Source of the DNA: Salmonella enterica subsp. enterica serovar Typhimurium str. LT2
GTDB taxonomy: Bacteria; Pseudomonadota; Gammaproteobacteria; Enterobacterales; Enterobacteriaceae
Direction: 5' to 3'
DNA: 64,000 bases
NCBI RefSeq assembly: GCF_000006945.2
Contig: NC_003197.2
Coordinates: 3,224,001-3,288,000, forward strand
A program made the position numbers and the translations under genes. The notes beneath the pieces were generated by a model. It had not been told where the DNA came from. It saw only the letters and a program-made list of their open reading frames with translations, and did not search any database. How positions within the stretch are numbered: position 1 is the first letter of the stretch; every line of letters begins with the position of its first letter. Of the stretch, positions 18,332-27,049 are shown one piece after another.

Positions 18332-19339
18332 TCAGCCAATCAGGTACTGGTAAATACCTTCAGCCACAGGAATACCTTCTTTTAAACATTTTTCTTTATA
18401 GGCGATTTGCGGATCGTTTGGCGCCAGCACTTTATCAACACCGGGCATCGGTTTTACAGCCCTTAGCTCATTGACCATTGTGCTCATTATTGAGGAAAAC
18501 AGCGGATTGCCCAACATCTGCGGATCAATAACGATAACCAGACTCGCTAACTTGCGCATCTTGTCATAGTCGCCATACATCCGAACAATATGGTTGCTAA
18601 AGTTTGCCCCCATCAGGACGCCCGTGAGCGCATCAATCGCCAGGGCAATACCAGAACCTTTGTGTCCGCCAAAGGGCAGCAGATTTTCAATTTTATGCGG
18701 ATCGGTAGTGATATGTCCCTCTTTATCCAGCGCCAGACCATGACCTATTGGTTTCCCGGTTTCTTTGGCGTGCAGAATTTTACCAAACGCAATGGCGCTG
18801 GTCGCCATATCGACGATCATCGGATGGCTGTCTTTAACGGGGAAGCCGAAGGCGATTGGGTTAGTCCCCAGAAAGCGCTCCGCGCCGCCATACGGCGCAA
18901 CACAGGTATCCGTTCGCGTCATGGCGATAGCCACCATTCCCTGGCTTGTCGCCTGCTCAATGAACCACGAGAGCGCGCCGCAGTGGGACGTATTTTTGAC
19001 GCTGACGAAACCCAGCCCCGTCTCTCTCGCCAGACTAATAGCGTGATCTGTCGCCTTTATCAGCGCGCAGTGTCCCATTCCATCATCAGAGTCCAGAATA
19101 GCGACTGAAGGCGAAATCTGTTCGATGCTGAATGTTGCTTTTGGATTGAGCCCGCCTGCGTTCAGGCGGGTACAATAGTGCTCTACGCGAATAACGCCGT
19201 GGGAGTGAACGCCGGTAATATCGGCATGAACCAAAACGTCGGCTACCTGCTGCGCCGTTTGCGCGTCAAGACCCGCCTGGGTGAGTTTATTAAACGCCAG
19301 CGCTTTCAATTCATTTTCTTTGACTAATATTGTTGACAT
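18332..19339 (-). CDS. Malate/L-lactate dehydrogenase family (Ldh2-type) oxidoreductase
   Basis: 335 residues of the NAD(P)-dependent Ldh2/AllD/YiaK family, which reduces or oxidises 2-hydroxy/2-oxo acids. The active-site segment GVHSHGVIR is at 43-51, with NTSHCGAL and the dinucleotide-binding LPFGGHKGSGIA further on. Closest in character to ureidoglycolate or 2,3-diketo-gulonate reductase-type enzymes, but the substrate cannot be fixed. It is 13 bases downstream of the zinc dehydrogenase gene, so co-transcribed. Confidence 0.8.
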   Translation of the reverse strand: MSTILVKENELKALAFNKLTQAGLDAQTAQQVADVLVHADITGVHSHGVIRVEHYCTRLNAGGLNPKATFSIEQISPSVAILDSDDGMGHCALIKATDHAISLARETGLGFVSVKNTSHCGALSWFIEQATSQGMVAIAMTRTDTCVAPYGGAERFLGTNPIAFGFPVKDSHPMIVDMATSAIAFGKILHAKETGKPIGHGLALDKEGHITTDPHKIENLLPFGGHKGSGIALAIDALTGVLMGANFSNHIVRMYGDYDKMRKLASLVIVIDPQMLGNPLFSSIMSTMVNELRAVKPMPGVDKVLAPNDPQIAYKEKCLKEGIPVAEGIYQYLIG

Positions 19340-19352
19340 AACTATCCCGCTA

Positions 19353-20369
19353 TTAAAATTTGATAACGCCTTTAACCAATTTTTTGTTTTCTACCACGTT
19401 CTTCTGGTACTGGTTGCCGAACGTATAGAAATCGAATTCCTGGTTTTTCATCATTGTTTCGCTAATAGCGCCCTGAGCCATTAGCTCAATGACACATTCG
19501 AAGTCTTCCCGCGTCGCGTTACGGCTGCTCAATAGCGTGGTCTCTTTTTTATGGAAGGTCGGATCGTCAATGACGAGCTCGCCGATATACAGCCCGATGA
19601 AGACGATTTTTCCGCCGTGACGAATCAGATCGACAGCGCGGCTCATGGAGGATTTATTGCCGGTGGCATCAAGCACAGTGCCGGCTAATTCACCGGAGAA
19701 ACAGGCTTTCAGCGCATCAATATAGTCGTCTGACGACGGATCGAGCGTTGCAACGCCTACCTTTTCGGCGACCAGACGACGGCGTTCGGCGTCAATATCA
19801 GCTACCGCGACGCGAGCGCCTTTGGCTTTTGCTATCGCGGCGGCGGCCAGCCCAATCGGCCCGGCGCCGACCACCACAATGTTTTGCTGCGGCTTCACGT
19901 CAGCGCGGCGTACTGCATGGGCGCTGATGGCGAAACACTCAACCAGCGCGCCCGCGCTGTCAGTGAGGTTATCCGACAGTTCAACCAGATTTTGTTCACG
20001 AACGGCCAGATATTCGCTAAAGCCGCCGTCCTGGTGAACACCATACAGCGAGACGTTCTCACAGCAGTTGGTTTTTCCTTCCCGGCAGGCTGCGCAAGCG
20101 CCGCAAGGAATACAGGGAATAACGCTATAGCGTTGGCCGACCTTCGCCGTGCTGCACGATTTACCTAACATTTCAGCCACGCCGCAAATTTCATGACCCA
20201 GCACGCGCGGATAGGCAAAAAAGGGCTGGCGACCGGCAAACGCATGGATATCGGTGCCGCAAATACCAACCGCTTTAATTTTTAACAGTACTTCATCGTC
20301 TTTTAAATGAGGAATATCCCTTTCAATGTATTCGATATTTCCCGGATTATTACAGATAAGCGTTTTCAT
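19353..20369 (-). CDS. Zinc-dependent alcohol/polyol dehydrogenase (MDR family)
   Basis: 338 residues. Catalytic zinc ligands are visible as Cys37 (GICGTDIH) and His59-Glu60 (GHE). The structural zinc lobe has cysteines at about 89, 92, 95 and 103 (CGACAACREGK...C). The NAD-binding VVGAGPIGLAA lies near 165-175. Similar enzymes oxidise sugar acids, polyols or threonine (RspB, Tdh and GatD types). It is two bases after the mannitol-dehydrogenase-type gene, so the two are tightly coupled. Confidence 0.82.
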   Translation of the reverse strand: MKTLICNNPGNIEYIERDIPHLKDDEVLLKIKAVGICGTDIHAFAGRQPFFAYPRVLGHEICGVAEMLGKSCSTAKVGQRYSVIPCIPCGACAACREGKTNCCENVSLYGVHQDGGFSEYLAVREQNLVELSDNLTDSAGALVECFAISAHAVRRADVKPQQNIVVVGAGPIGLAAAAIAKAKGARVAVADIDAERRRLVAEKVGVATLDPSSDDYIDALKACFSGELAGTVLDATGNKSSMSRAVDLIRHGGKIVFIGLYIGELVIDDPTFHKKETTLLSSRNATREDFECVIELMAQGAISETMMKNQEFDFYTFGNQYQKNVVENKKLVKGVIKF

Positions 20370-20371
20370 AC

Positions 20372-21844
20372 TTAACCCTTTGAAGATAAACGGTGAATGG
20401 TGGCCGTGACGCCATGTAATTCAATATGGTTAAAGGCCTGCTGAATGTTGTTTAAAAAGTCTGCGTTGTCGCTGGCCAGCGTTCCAAAGATGCTATTTAT
20501 CTGCAGCAAAGACAGCGCTTGTTCCCATCGCGTGTTTTTATTTTTAATAGCCGCATTGAAGGTATCATTGAGCGGGTCGGCCACGCTCTGCCCCTGAGAG
20601 AGCGTATTAATGACGTAATGGAGCCAGCCCGCAATCAGCGTCGCTAACGCCCTGCCCTTAACACCGCGCGCCTGGAGCGTCAGATAAGGATCGACGGCCC
20701 GCTGAGGCAGCTTCTGAGAACCGTCCATCGCAATCTGTCCGGTCTTATGTTTAATATTCGGGTTGCTGAATCGATCAATGAGCAACTGCGCATATTGATG
20801 TACATCTACCGCCAAATTCGGGCGCAGCGATTTTGCCTGCTCTTCCGTCATTAAATGATGTACGGCGGTTTTAAAAGCGTCGTCTTCCATGCACTGATAG
20901 ATAAACTCATATCCGGCCAGGCTGCCGTTATAGGCGAGAAACGAATGGCTGCCATTCAGCATACGAAGTTTCATTTCTTCATAGGGAAGCACGTCCGAGA
21001 CGAACATCGCCCCTGCTTTATCCCAGTCAGGACGACCGGCAACGAAATTATCTTCGATAACCCACTGACGGAAATCCTCGCATACGATGCCGCAGGGATC
21101 GGCAAAACCGATCTGGTCTTTAATCATGTCAAATTGCTCTGGCGTCATTGCCGGCACGATGCGATCGACCATGGTGCCAGGAAAGGTGACATGCTTCGCT
21201 ATCCAGGCCGCCAGTTGCGGATCGAGATTATCGGCAAACGTAACGATCGCCGTTTTGGTCAAATGACCGTTTTCCGGAATGTTATCGCACGACAGTACAC
21301 TAAACGGGGGAAGCCCTTGCTGGCGGCGTATCCGTAGCGCTTCGACGATCAGTCCGAGTGCTGACCGGGGATGTTCAGGATCGGCAAGATCGTGTTTGAT
21401 GAGCGGATGGCTGAGATCGAGCGTTCTGGACCGTGGATCGGTGCAGTAACCTTTTTCCGTTATCGTCAACGAAACAATTTTTACCTGCGGCTCAGTCAGC
21501 TTCTCGATCGCCGCCTGAATACCTGACTTCGGCGTATGCAACGCGCCGGTGATGGTACGAACCAGGCGACTATTGATGGCGCTGGCTGACGTTTCCACCA
21601 CTGAAAACAGCCCCTGTTGCGCATTTAGCGCATCCACCAGCTCCGCATCGCCGAACAGATTCAGTTCAAAAATCCCCCAGCGGTTGCCGGTTATCTCATT
21701 CGTGAGATCGTTATAAACAGCCTGATGACCACGGTGAAAGGCGCCAAATCCAATATGTACGATGTTGGCTTCCATTCCCTGACGTGAATAAGTCGTTTTG
21801 AATTGGTGCCTTGCGGCGTCTAACTGGCGAGCTATGGTGTCCAT
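20372..21844 (-). CDS. Mannitol dehydrogenase family oxidoreductase (fructuronate reductase-like)
   Basis: 490 residues of the long-chain mannitol dehydrogenase family, which includes UxuB (D-fructuronate reductase), UxaB and MtlK. N-terminal NAD-binding HIGFGAFHRGHQ at about 31-42 and the catalytic KLRMLNGSHSFLAY (about 292-305) with Lys, Asn and His are intact. First gene of the four-gene minus-strand operon. The 531-base upstream region holds operator-like palindromes resembling UxuR/ExuR sites, consistent with hexuronate-type catabolism and the GntR gene at 23104. Confidence 0.83.
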   Translation of the reverse strand: MDTIARQLDAARHQFKTTYSRQGMEANIVHIGFGAFHRGHQAVYNDLTNEITGNRWGIFELNLFGDAELVDALNAQQGLFSVVETSASAINSRLVRTITGALHTPKSGIQAAIEKLTEPQVKIVSLTITEKGYCTDPRSRTLDLSHPLIKHDLADPEHPRSALGLIVEALRIRRQQGLPPFSVLSCDNIPENGHLTKTAIVTFADNLDPQLAAWIAKHVTFPGTMVDRIVPAMTPEQFDMIKDQIGFADPCGIVCEDFRQWVIEDNFVAGRPDWDKAGAMFVSDVLPYEEMKLRMLNGSHSFLAYNGSLAGYEFIYQCMEDDAFKTAVHHLMTEEQAKSLRPNLAVDVHQYAQLLIDRFSNPNIKHKTGQIAMDGSQKLPQRAVDPYLTLQARGVKGRALATLIAGWLHYVINTLSQGQSVADPLNDTFNAAIKNKNTRWEQALSLLQINSIFGTLASDNADFLNNIQQAFNHIELHGVTATIHRLSSKG

Positions 21845-21936
21845 GAATTTTTCCCACTCCTGTTTTGTTTACCAATTCTGCTTAAACACCATACCAAAAT
21901 CCGTGAATATGATCACACTCATGGCACCAGATTCTT

Positions 21937-21946
21937 TACCATGGTA
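21937..21946. promoter_or_regulatory. Candidate GntR-family operator
   Basis: TACCATGGTA is a perfect 10-base palindrome about 95 bases upstream of the reductase gene. A further CCATACC half-site lies at 21889-21895. Similar TGGTA/TACCA half-sites make up UxuR/ExuR operators; assignment is by similarity and context. Confidence 0.35.
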
Positions 21947-22067
21947 TGCTGACTAATAGCCAATGAATAAAAATAATTTATTTATCAATTAGTTATAAAA
22001 AGCACTTCTCAGGATAAATTTTACGATTCACAAAAGCGTGATTTTGATTAGAAAAATCGGCCACAAA

Positions 22068-22078
22068 TTGGCATACCA
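22068..22078. promoter_or_regulatory. Candidate UxuR-like operator
   Basis: TTGGCATACCA differs at one position from the palindrome TTGGTATACCAA that typifies UxuR/ExuR operators. It lies in the divergent region controlled, by inference, by the FadR-subfamily regulator at 23104. Confidence 0.4.
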
Positions 22079-22375
22079 CCCATACAACCCGTAATCATTA
22101 AACCACATGAAAAACAATATCTTATTGAATAACACGCCCGCTGCAAGTGTATATGTCACGCATGATTGGTTCAATAATCACCCGAAATACAGCAAACCAA
22201 ACCTGATAATTTGTCTAGTGAATTAATGAACTCAATTTATTATCAGCATCAACATTAACCTAAGAACATCAGTTACGGTTTTGATCATCCGGGTCGCTGC
22301 TAAAGCGATGAGGAGTGAGCCGCCTTTAGACGTAATTGGCAAATTAATCCATTGATTTAAAACAGGAAAAAATTG

Positions 22376-23025
22376 ATGAAGACGCGGATTAGGCACGTTG
22401 AAACAAAGCTTTCAAAGCCCCTCTGGCCGAGGTCTTAGTTGACGTGAAACATGGCATAATAGCCATTTCGAACTGGTAACCACGACGATTACGCTGGAAG
22501 ACGGTTCAACTGGCACCGGATATACCTATACCGGCGGAAAGGGAGGGTATGCAATTAAAGCGATGATCGACCACGATCTTGCCCCGGTACTGTCAGGGAA
22601 AGAGGCGCTGCGATTGACGATATCTATGACTTTATGGAATAGCATATTCACTATGTGGGTTGCGGAGGCATCGCGTCGTTTGCGATGTCTGCGATGTCTG
22701 CGATGTCTGCGATGTCTGCGGTGGATATCGCCCTTTGGGATTTGAAAGGCAAACGTGAAAAACTGCCGCTGTGGAAAATGGCTGGTTGAAGGCGGCGCGT
22801 CTGTCGACGAATAGCGGTCGTTTGGTATGCTCGCTCGGTATGCAGGAATTACACGTCAGACTGGTTTCCGCATTCGAGACTGGCTGACTGGAGGTTCACA
22901 GTTTCCCAATCGATCAATATACCAAACATCCGCTGGTGGTCGACAATTATCGCGCCGTGGCACCGGACACCTACGGCATTGGCGTAGAGTTTGACTGGGA
23001 TAAGCTGAGCGTTTACGAAGCCTGA
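22376..23025 (+). pseudogene. Remnant of enolase-superfamily sugar-acid dehydratase
   Basis: Pieces of a mandelate racemase/muconate-lactonising-type protein can be read in shifting frames: MKTRIRHVETK at the start, then LAEVLVDVKHG, then HFELVTTTITLEDG, then AIDDIYDFME, the barrel-entry VDIALWDLKGK, and a C-terminal block reading FPIDQYTKHPLVVDN to the stop at 23025. Lesions seen: frameshifts near 22425, 22455 and 22610, in-frame TAG and TGA where Trp (TGG) is expected, and loss of most of the central barrel. The 650 bases are far short of the roughly 1.1 kb of intact relatives. Divergent from the catabolic operon, it was probably its acid-sugar dehydratase. Confidence 0.85.
22681..22716 (+). 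repeat. Four tandem copies of a 9-bp unit
   Basis: TGCGATGTC is repeated four times without interruption inside the dehydratase remnant, expanding Ala-Met-Ser in the original reading frame (FAMS AMS AMS AMS AVDIALWD). A partial fifth unit (TGCG) follows. Confidence 0.95.
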
Positions 23026-23103
23026 TTCCCTCTCTCCGGGCTTGTTTTTGGCGGCAGGCCCGGTTAATCGCTGACAAAAATGTCATCCGCCTGAAAATAG
23101 CCG

Positions 23104-23853
23104 TCAGGTGGCGAAGAAAAAATCATCAAAATCTTCCAGCGAATCATCCTGTTGGAAGATTTTTACCAGCTCATTTTTACTGTTTTCAAGATGGGTCCAC
23201 GAAGCCTGTCTGGCCTGCTCAGCATCGCGTTTTTGCAATGCAAGGAAGATACTACGGTGATCTTCCACCCATTTCATTCTTAACTCTTTCTTATGTAAAT
23301 ACTTATAGTTTAACTGCTTCCAGCGCGGATTTTCGGTCCTGACAGCCCGCCACAGCTCGGCAGATTGTTTCATTAATACACGATTTTGCGTGGATTCCGC
23401 GATGATATTGTGGAACTGGCGATCCAGTTCTTCAAATTTGTCGCTGTCGCCGCCAATCTGCTTTTCCTGCTGCTCAATAATACGTTTAAGCTGCTTAAGT
23501 TCATTAAATCTGATTTGCGTAGCGGCAAAACCGGTGATGTTACTTTCGATGACCTGCCGGGCCTGTAGCAATTCAAAGGGGCCAATGTCTGAGTAAGGCA
23601 AGAGCGCTTTTTGATTGATTTTTTCCAGACTATCAATAAAGTAAGTGCCTGCGCCTTGCTTAACCTCTACCACTCCCTTCAGCTCAAGCATAATAATCGC
23701 CTCACGAATCGTCGTGCGGCTGGTTTGAAAACGCTCGCTGAGTTCTCTCTCCGCCGGAAGTCGCTCGCCAGCTTTAAATACCCCTGAATAGAGTAGTTCT
23801 TCTATTTGCAGCCCTATATCAAAATAGCGCCGCTTGGTTAAAATTTGTTCCAT
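23104..23853 (-). CDS. GntR/FadR-subfamily transcriptional regulator
   Basis: 249 residues starting MEQILTKRRYF. An N-terminal winged helix (about 10-70, with LPAERELSERFQTSRTTIREA) precedes an all-helical FCD ligand domain (about 85-230) with metal-binding Asp/His positions such as ELDRQFH. Architecture and length match UxuR/ExuR-type hexuronate regulators. Two upstream ATGs (23859, and the far end of the frame) are possible; 23853 has AGG about ten bases before it and fits relatives. Inferred to repress the divergent catabolic genes through TGGTA/TACCA operators. Confidence 0.8.
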   Translation of the reverse strand: MEQILTKRRYFDIGLQIEELLYSGVFKAGERLPAERELSERFQTSRTTIREAIIMLELKGVVEVKQGAGTYFIDSLEKINQKALLPYSDIGPFELLQARQVIESNITGFAATQIRFNELKQLKRIIEQQEKQIGGDSDKFEELDRQFHNIIAESTQNRVLMKQSAELWRAVRTENPRWKQLNYKYLHKKELRMKWVEDHRSIFLALQKRDAEQARQASWTHLENSKNELVKIFQQDDSLEDFDDFFFAT

Positions 23854-24057
23854 GCACATACCTATGTAGACAGCAATTGCTCCACTTGAGGGTAGTGTAA
23901 ACAAATCCTAATGTTTATGGTAAACAATTTCCCTGCCAGAGAGTGGTCGTTTCTTTCCCGCAACCTACGGCTATGCGCGTCACACAGTCCTTCCCCACCA
24001 GACTCGGCAGGAAAGGTGCTGATTCCCATAACGCATATTTGACGTTTGATGCCGGGT

Positions 24058-24789
24058 TTATTTGCGGCAGGGCGGCGGCGCATACCCGTTGTTGTCCGCC
24101 GGGAAAGCCTGCGAGGAACAAGGCGGTAGCGTATTTGTTGCTTTACCCTGCAATGCAAAAGCGGCAAAGCCGATGACGCCGATGTTGCGTACATCGCCCT
24201 GCGCGGAGTGGGCCGCATAAGCGTCAGCTACGTCGGCGAACTGGAATGCCGCCTCAGTGTGTTTATCTTTGCGAAACCCTTTAATCGCCAGTGAATCGCC
24301 GGCGTTAACAATATAGCCATGATGATTCAGCGAGCCTGCTTTTCCGTTCAACACGTCCAGGCCATCAACCGTTGCGACGATTTCGTAATTGGTATCATGA
24401 CTGTAATTACGAATATATAACTGATAGTTCATCCCTGATCTTGCAGGAATACTATATTGCCATTGTCCCATTGATGCGTTGTAGCGACGAGTAATTGGAA
24501 TCGAATTAAAATTAGCGTCGCGCACAGCATATTCAAGATCGCTGATACGTATACTATAAACTTTATCGTAACCTGACGGATATTGAGTGGAGTAATTTAT
24601 TATCACCATTTCGGCAGGTTCTCGATCGGCACGTTCTACCGAAACGCTTTGTACCGATGAATGCACGTCGCCGCCCCAAGCGGTGCCGACGTCGGATGAA
24701 GAGCCATTATTAGATTGCATTCCGCTGGAACAACCGCCTAACAGCAAAAACAAGCCAACAATGACGGCATTAAATTTAAATTTGCTCAT
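24058..24789 (-). CDS. Putative lipoprotein of unknown function
   Basis: 243 residues. A signal peptide with lipobox LLGGCSS puts the lipid-modified cysteine at about residue 20, so it should be membrane anchored on the periplasmic side. The mature part starts with a Ser/Asn-rich linker, then a beta-rich region (about 60-165), then an Ala-rich block FADVADAYAAHSAQGD...GVIGFAAFAL. The last 22 residues are rich in Pro and Cys (LPPCSSQAF...APPPC) and look unlike the rest, so the 3' end may be frame-shifted or a genuine variable tail. ATG 24789 is preferred over an in-frame GTG six bases earlier. Function not recognised. Confidence 0.6.
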   Translation of the reverse strand: MSKFKFNAVIVGLFLLLGGCSSGMQSNNGSSSDVGTAWGGDVHSSVQSVSVERADREPAEMVIINYSTQYPSGYDKVYSIRISDLEYAVRDANFNSIPITRRYNASMGQWQYSIPARSGMNYQLYIRNYSHDTNYEIVATVDGLDVLNGKAGSLNHHGYIVNAGDSLAIKGFRKDKHTEAAFQFADVADAYAAHSAQGDVRNIGVIGFAAFALQGKATNTLPPCSSQAFPADNNGYAPPPCRK

Positions 24790-24881
24790 ACTCACACCCC
24801 TTTTTAATTATTAGGGGGATTGTAGGCCCATAAGATTACATAGAGAAGCGACGCGCTGATAATTAAGAATTTATAAAATAT

Positions 24882-24913
24882 AAAAGGGTCGATTTAAATA
24901 ATTAAATCGACCC
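24882..24913 (-). terminator. Terminator of speA
   Basis: Inverted repeat GGGTCGATTTAA...TTAAATCGACCC followed on the minus strand by TTTTA, 20 bases beyond the speA stop codon. It separates speA from the inserted lipoprotein gene. Confidence 0.8.
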
Positions 24914-24932
24914 ACAAGTGGAATACTCTTAA

Positions 24933-26909
24933 TTACTCATCTTCAAGATAAGTATAACCGTACAGTCCCGCTTCAAATTCCTCAAGGAACTGCTGCTGCA
25001 ACGCATCGTCCAGATCCGTCTGTTTTACCTGGTCGCGGAAATGCGTTAACAGCGTTTTCGGATCCAGTTGCACATATTGCAGCATATCCGCAACGGTATC
25101 GCCTTCGTCCGACAGTTCAACCTCGACGCTACCATCCGGGAAGACAAACACGTCAACCGCTTCAGTATCGCCAAACAGGTTGTGCATGTTACCGAGGATC
25201 TCCTGATAGGCGCCGACCATAAAGAAGCCGAGCATCGGTGGATTCTCTGGATCGTATTCCGGCATCGGCATCGTCGTGGCGATACCGTCGCCATCGATAT
25301 AGTGGTCGATAGCGCCATCGGAATCACAGGTAATATCCAGCAGCACGGCACGACGTTCCGGTACCTGATCTAACCCTTCCAGCGGCAGCACCGGGAAGAG
25401 CTGATCGATTCCCCACGCGTCCGGCATTGACTGGAACAGCGAGAAGTTGACGTACATTTTGTCCGCCATTCGCTCTTGCAGTTCGTCGATAATCGGACGA
25501 TGCGCACGGTTTTGCGGGTCCAGTTGCTTCTGCACTTCATGGCACATGCTGAGATAAAGTTGCTCCGCCCAGGCGCGCTCCTGCAAACTAAACGCGCCGG
25601 AAGAGTAGCCGATATGAATATCGTGCAGATCCATTTGGCTATCATGCAGCCATTCACGCAGCGAGCGGCGAGTGCCAGGCTTATGCATCTCCTGCCAGGT
25701 TTCCCACAGATTTTGCAGCGCACGCGGCGCATCTTCAGCAGGGGCAGTCGGATCCGTGTATTCGTTACGCTCCACGCCGATAATGTTAGAGACCAGTACC
25801 GTATGGTGCGCAGTGACGGCGCGGCCAGACTCGGTAATCACCGTCGGATGCGGTAAACCATGCTCTTCGCAGGCATCGCCAATCGCCCAGATGATGTTAT
25901 TGGCATATTCGTTCAGGCCATAGTTCACCGAACAGTCGGACTGCGAGCGGGTACCTTCATAATCCACGCCCAGACCGCCGCCCACGTCGAAGCACTGGAT
26001 ATTCACGCCCAGCTTATGCAGCTCAACATAGAAACGCGCGGACTCGCGCACGCCGGTCGCGATATCGCGAATGTTCGCCATCTGCGATCCCAGGTGGAAG
26101 TGCAACAGTTGCAGACTGTCCAGACGCCCGGCGTCACGCAGGGTCTCCACCAGTTGCAGCACCTGCGTCGCCGCCAGGCCGAATTTTGATTTTTCGCCGC
26201 CGGAGGATTGCCACTTACCGGACCCCTGAGAGGCCAGACGCGCACGTACGCCCAGACGAGGAACCACGTTCAGGCGCTCGGCTTCTTCCAGCACAATCGC
26301 GATTTCAGACATCTTTTCGATGACCAGATAAACCTTATGGCCCATCTTCTCGCCAATCAACGCCAGCCGAATGTATTCACGGTCTTTATAACCATTACAG
26401 ACGATTACGCTACGGGTCATGCCGGCATGCGCCAGCACCGCCATCAATTCCGCTTTTGACCCCGCTTCCAGCCCCAACGGTTCACCGGAATGGATAAGGG
26501 ACTCGATCACGCGGCGATGCTGATTGACCTTAATCGGATAAACGAGGAAGTAGTCGCCGTTATAACCGTAAGATTCACGCGCACGCTTAAACGCCGCGTT
26601 AATTGAACGCAAACGGTGTTGCAGGATCTGCGGGAAGCAAAACAGCGCCGGCAGACGCTGACCTTGCGCTTCGCGCGCTTTCACCAGTTTGGCAAGATCG
26701 ACACGCGCTTCCGGTACGTCGGGATCGGGGCATACGCTAATATGGCCCAGCTCGTTGACGTCGTAGTAGTTATTGCCCCACCAGGCAATATTGTAAGTGC
26801 GCAGCATCTTGCTGGCTTCCTGGGAGCTCATTGCAACCTCCTGCATGGAGCGTAGTACACCCTGTTCGCCTGCTGACGAAGGCGAACCCATAGACATGTC
26901 GTCAGACAT
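24933..26909 (-). CDS. speA: Biosynthetic arginine decarboxylase
   Basis: PLP-dependent decarboxylase making agmatine from arginine. 658 residues from MSDDMSMGSPSS, equal to E. coli SpeA; four more in-frame codons upstream are not used. The PLP-binding lysine lies in FLVYPIKVNQ (about 120-129), with glycine-rich GGGLGVDYEGT near 310-320 and the active-site region ITCDSDGAIDHY near 520. The tiny gene yqgB ends eight bases upstream on the same strand. In E. coli speB would follow directly; here it is about 8.5 kb away. Confidence 0.98.
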   Translation of the reverse strand: MSDDMSMGSPSSAGEQGVLRSMQEVAMSSQEASKMLRTYNIAWWGNNYYDVNELGHISVCPDPDVPEARVDLAKLVKAREAQGQRLPALFCFPQILQHRLRSINAAFKRARESYGYNGDYFLVYPIKVNQHRRVIESLIHSGEPLGLEAGSKAELMAVLAHAGMTRSVIVCNGYKDREYIRLALIGEKMGHKVYLVIEKMSEIAIVLEEAERLNVVPRLGVRARLASQGSGKWQSSGGEKSKFGLAATQVLQLVETLRDAGRLDSLQLLHFHLGSQMANIRDIATGVRESARFYVELHKLGVNIQCFDVGGGLGVDYEGTRSQSDCSVNYGLNEYANNIIWAIGDACEEHGLPHPTVITESGRAVTAHHTVLVSNIIGVERNEYTDPTAPAEDAPRALQNLWETWQEMHKPGTRRSLREWLHDSQMDLHDIHIGYSSGAFSLQERAWAEQLYLSMCHEVQKQLDPQNRAHRPIIDELQERMADKMYVNFSLFQSMPDAWGIDQLFPVLPLEGLDQVPERRAVLLDITCDSDGAIDHYIDGDGIATTMPMPEYDPENPPMLGFFMVGAYQEILGNMHNLFGDTEAVDVFVFPDGSVEVELSDEGDTVADMLQYVQLDPKTLLTHFRDQVKQTDLDDALQQQFLEEFEAGLYGYTYLEDE

Positions 26910-26917
26910 AGCGAACC

Positions 26918-27049
26918 TCAATTTTTATTAGCAAGTGTAAAACAGTTGACTACTATCGCAATCCGAAGACGCGATAACAACCCATAGACAAGCGGATTTT
27001 CCAGCAGATAGCGCTGATGCTCCGCCTGCGCGACCGGTTTCTTTTTCAT
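26918..27049 (-). CDS. yqgB: Small protein YqgB, upstream of speA
   Basis: 43 codons: MKKKPVAQAEHQRYLLENP at the start and VVNCFTLANKN at the end. It matches the conserved small protein YqgB of E. coli in length, position and sequence character. A hydrophobic stretch (about 29-38) follows a basic N-terminus. The stop codon is eight bases before the speA start, so YqgB translation may be coupled to speA. No strong ribosome-binding site precedes its ATG. Function unknown. Confidence 0.8.
   Translation of the reverse strand: MKKKPVAQAEHQRYLLENPLVYGLLSRLRIAIVVNCFTLANKN

Larger units (their letters stand above)
21845..22375. other. AT-rich divergent control region
   Basis: 531 bases between the reductase gene and the remains of an enolase-superfamily gene. 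No coding sequence is supported. It contains at least two TACCA/TGGTA palindromes that look like GntR-family operators. Confidence 0.6.

Noticed and set aside
22681..22716. Short repeats as a CRISPR-like array
   Set aside because: Units are 9 bp, contiguous and without spacers, so not CRISPR. No CRISPR array or cas gene was found in the window.
22563..22745. Plus-strand open frame with repeated Cys-Leu-Arg
   Set aside because: It is the wrong frame of the enolase-superfamily remnant; the apparent repeat peptide comes from the 9-bp tandem repeat.
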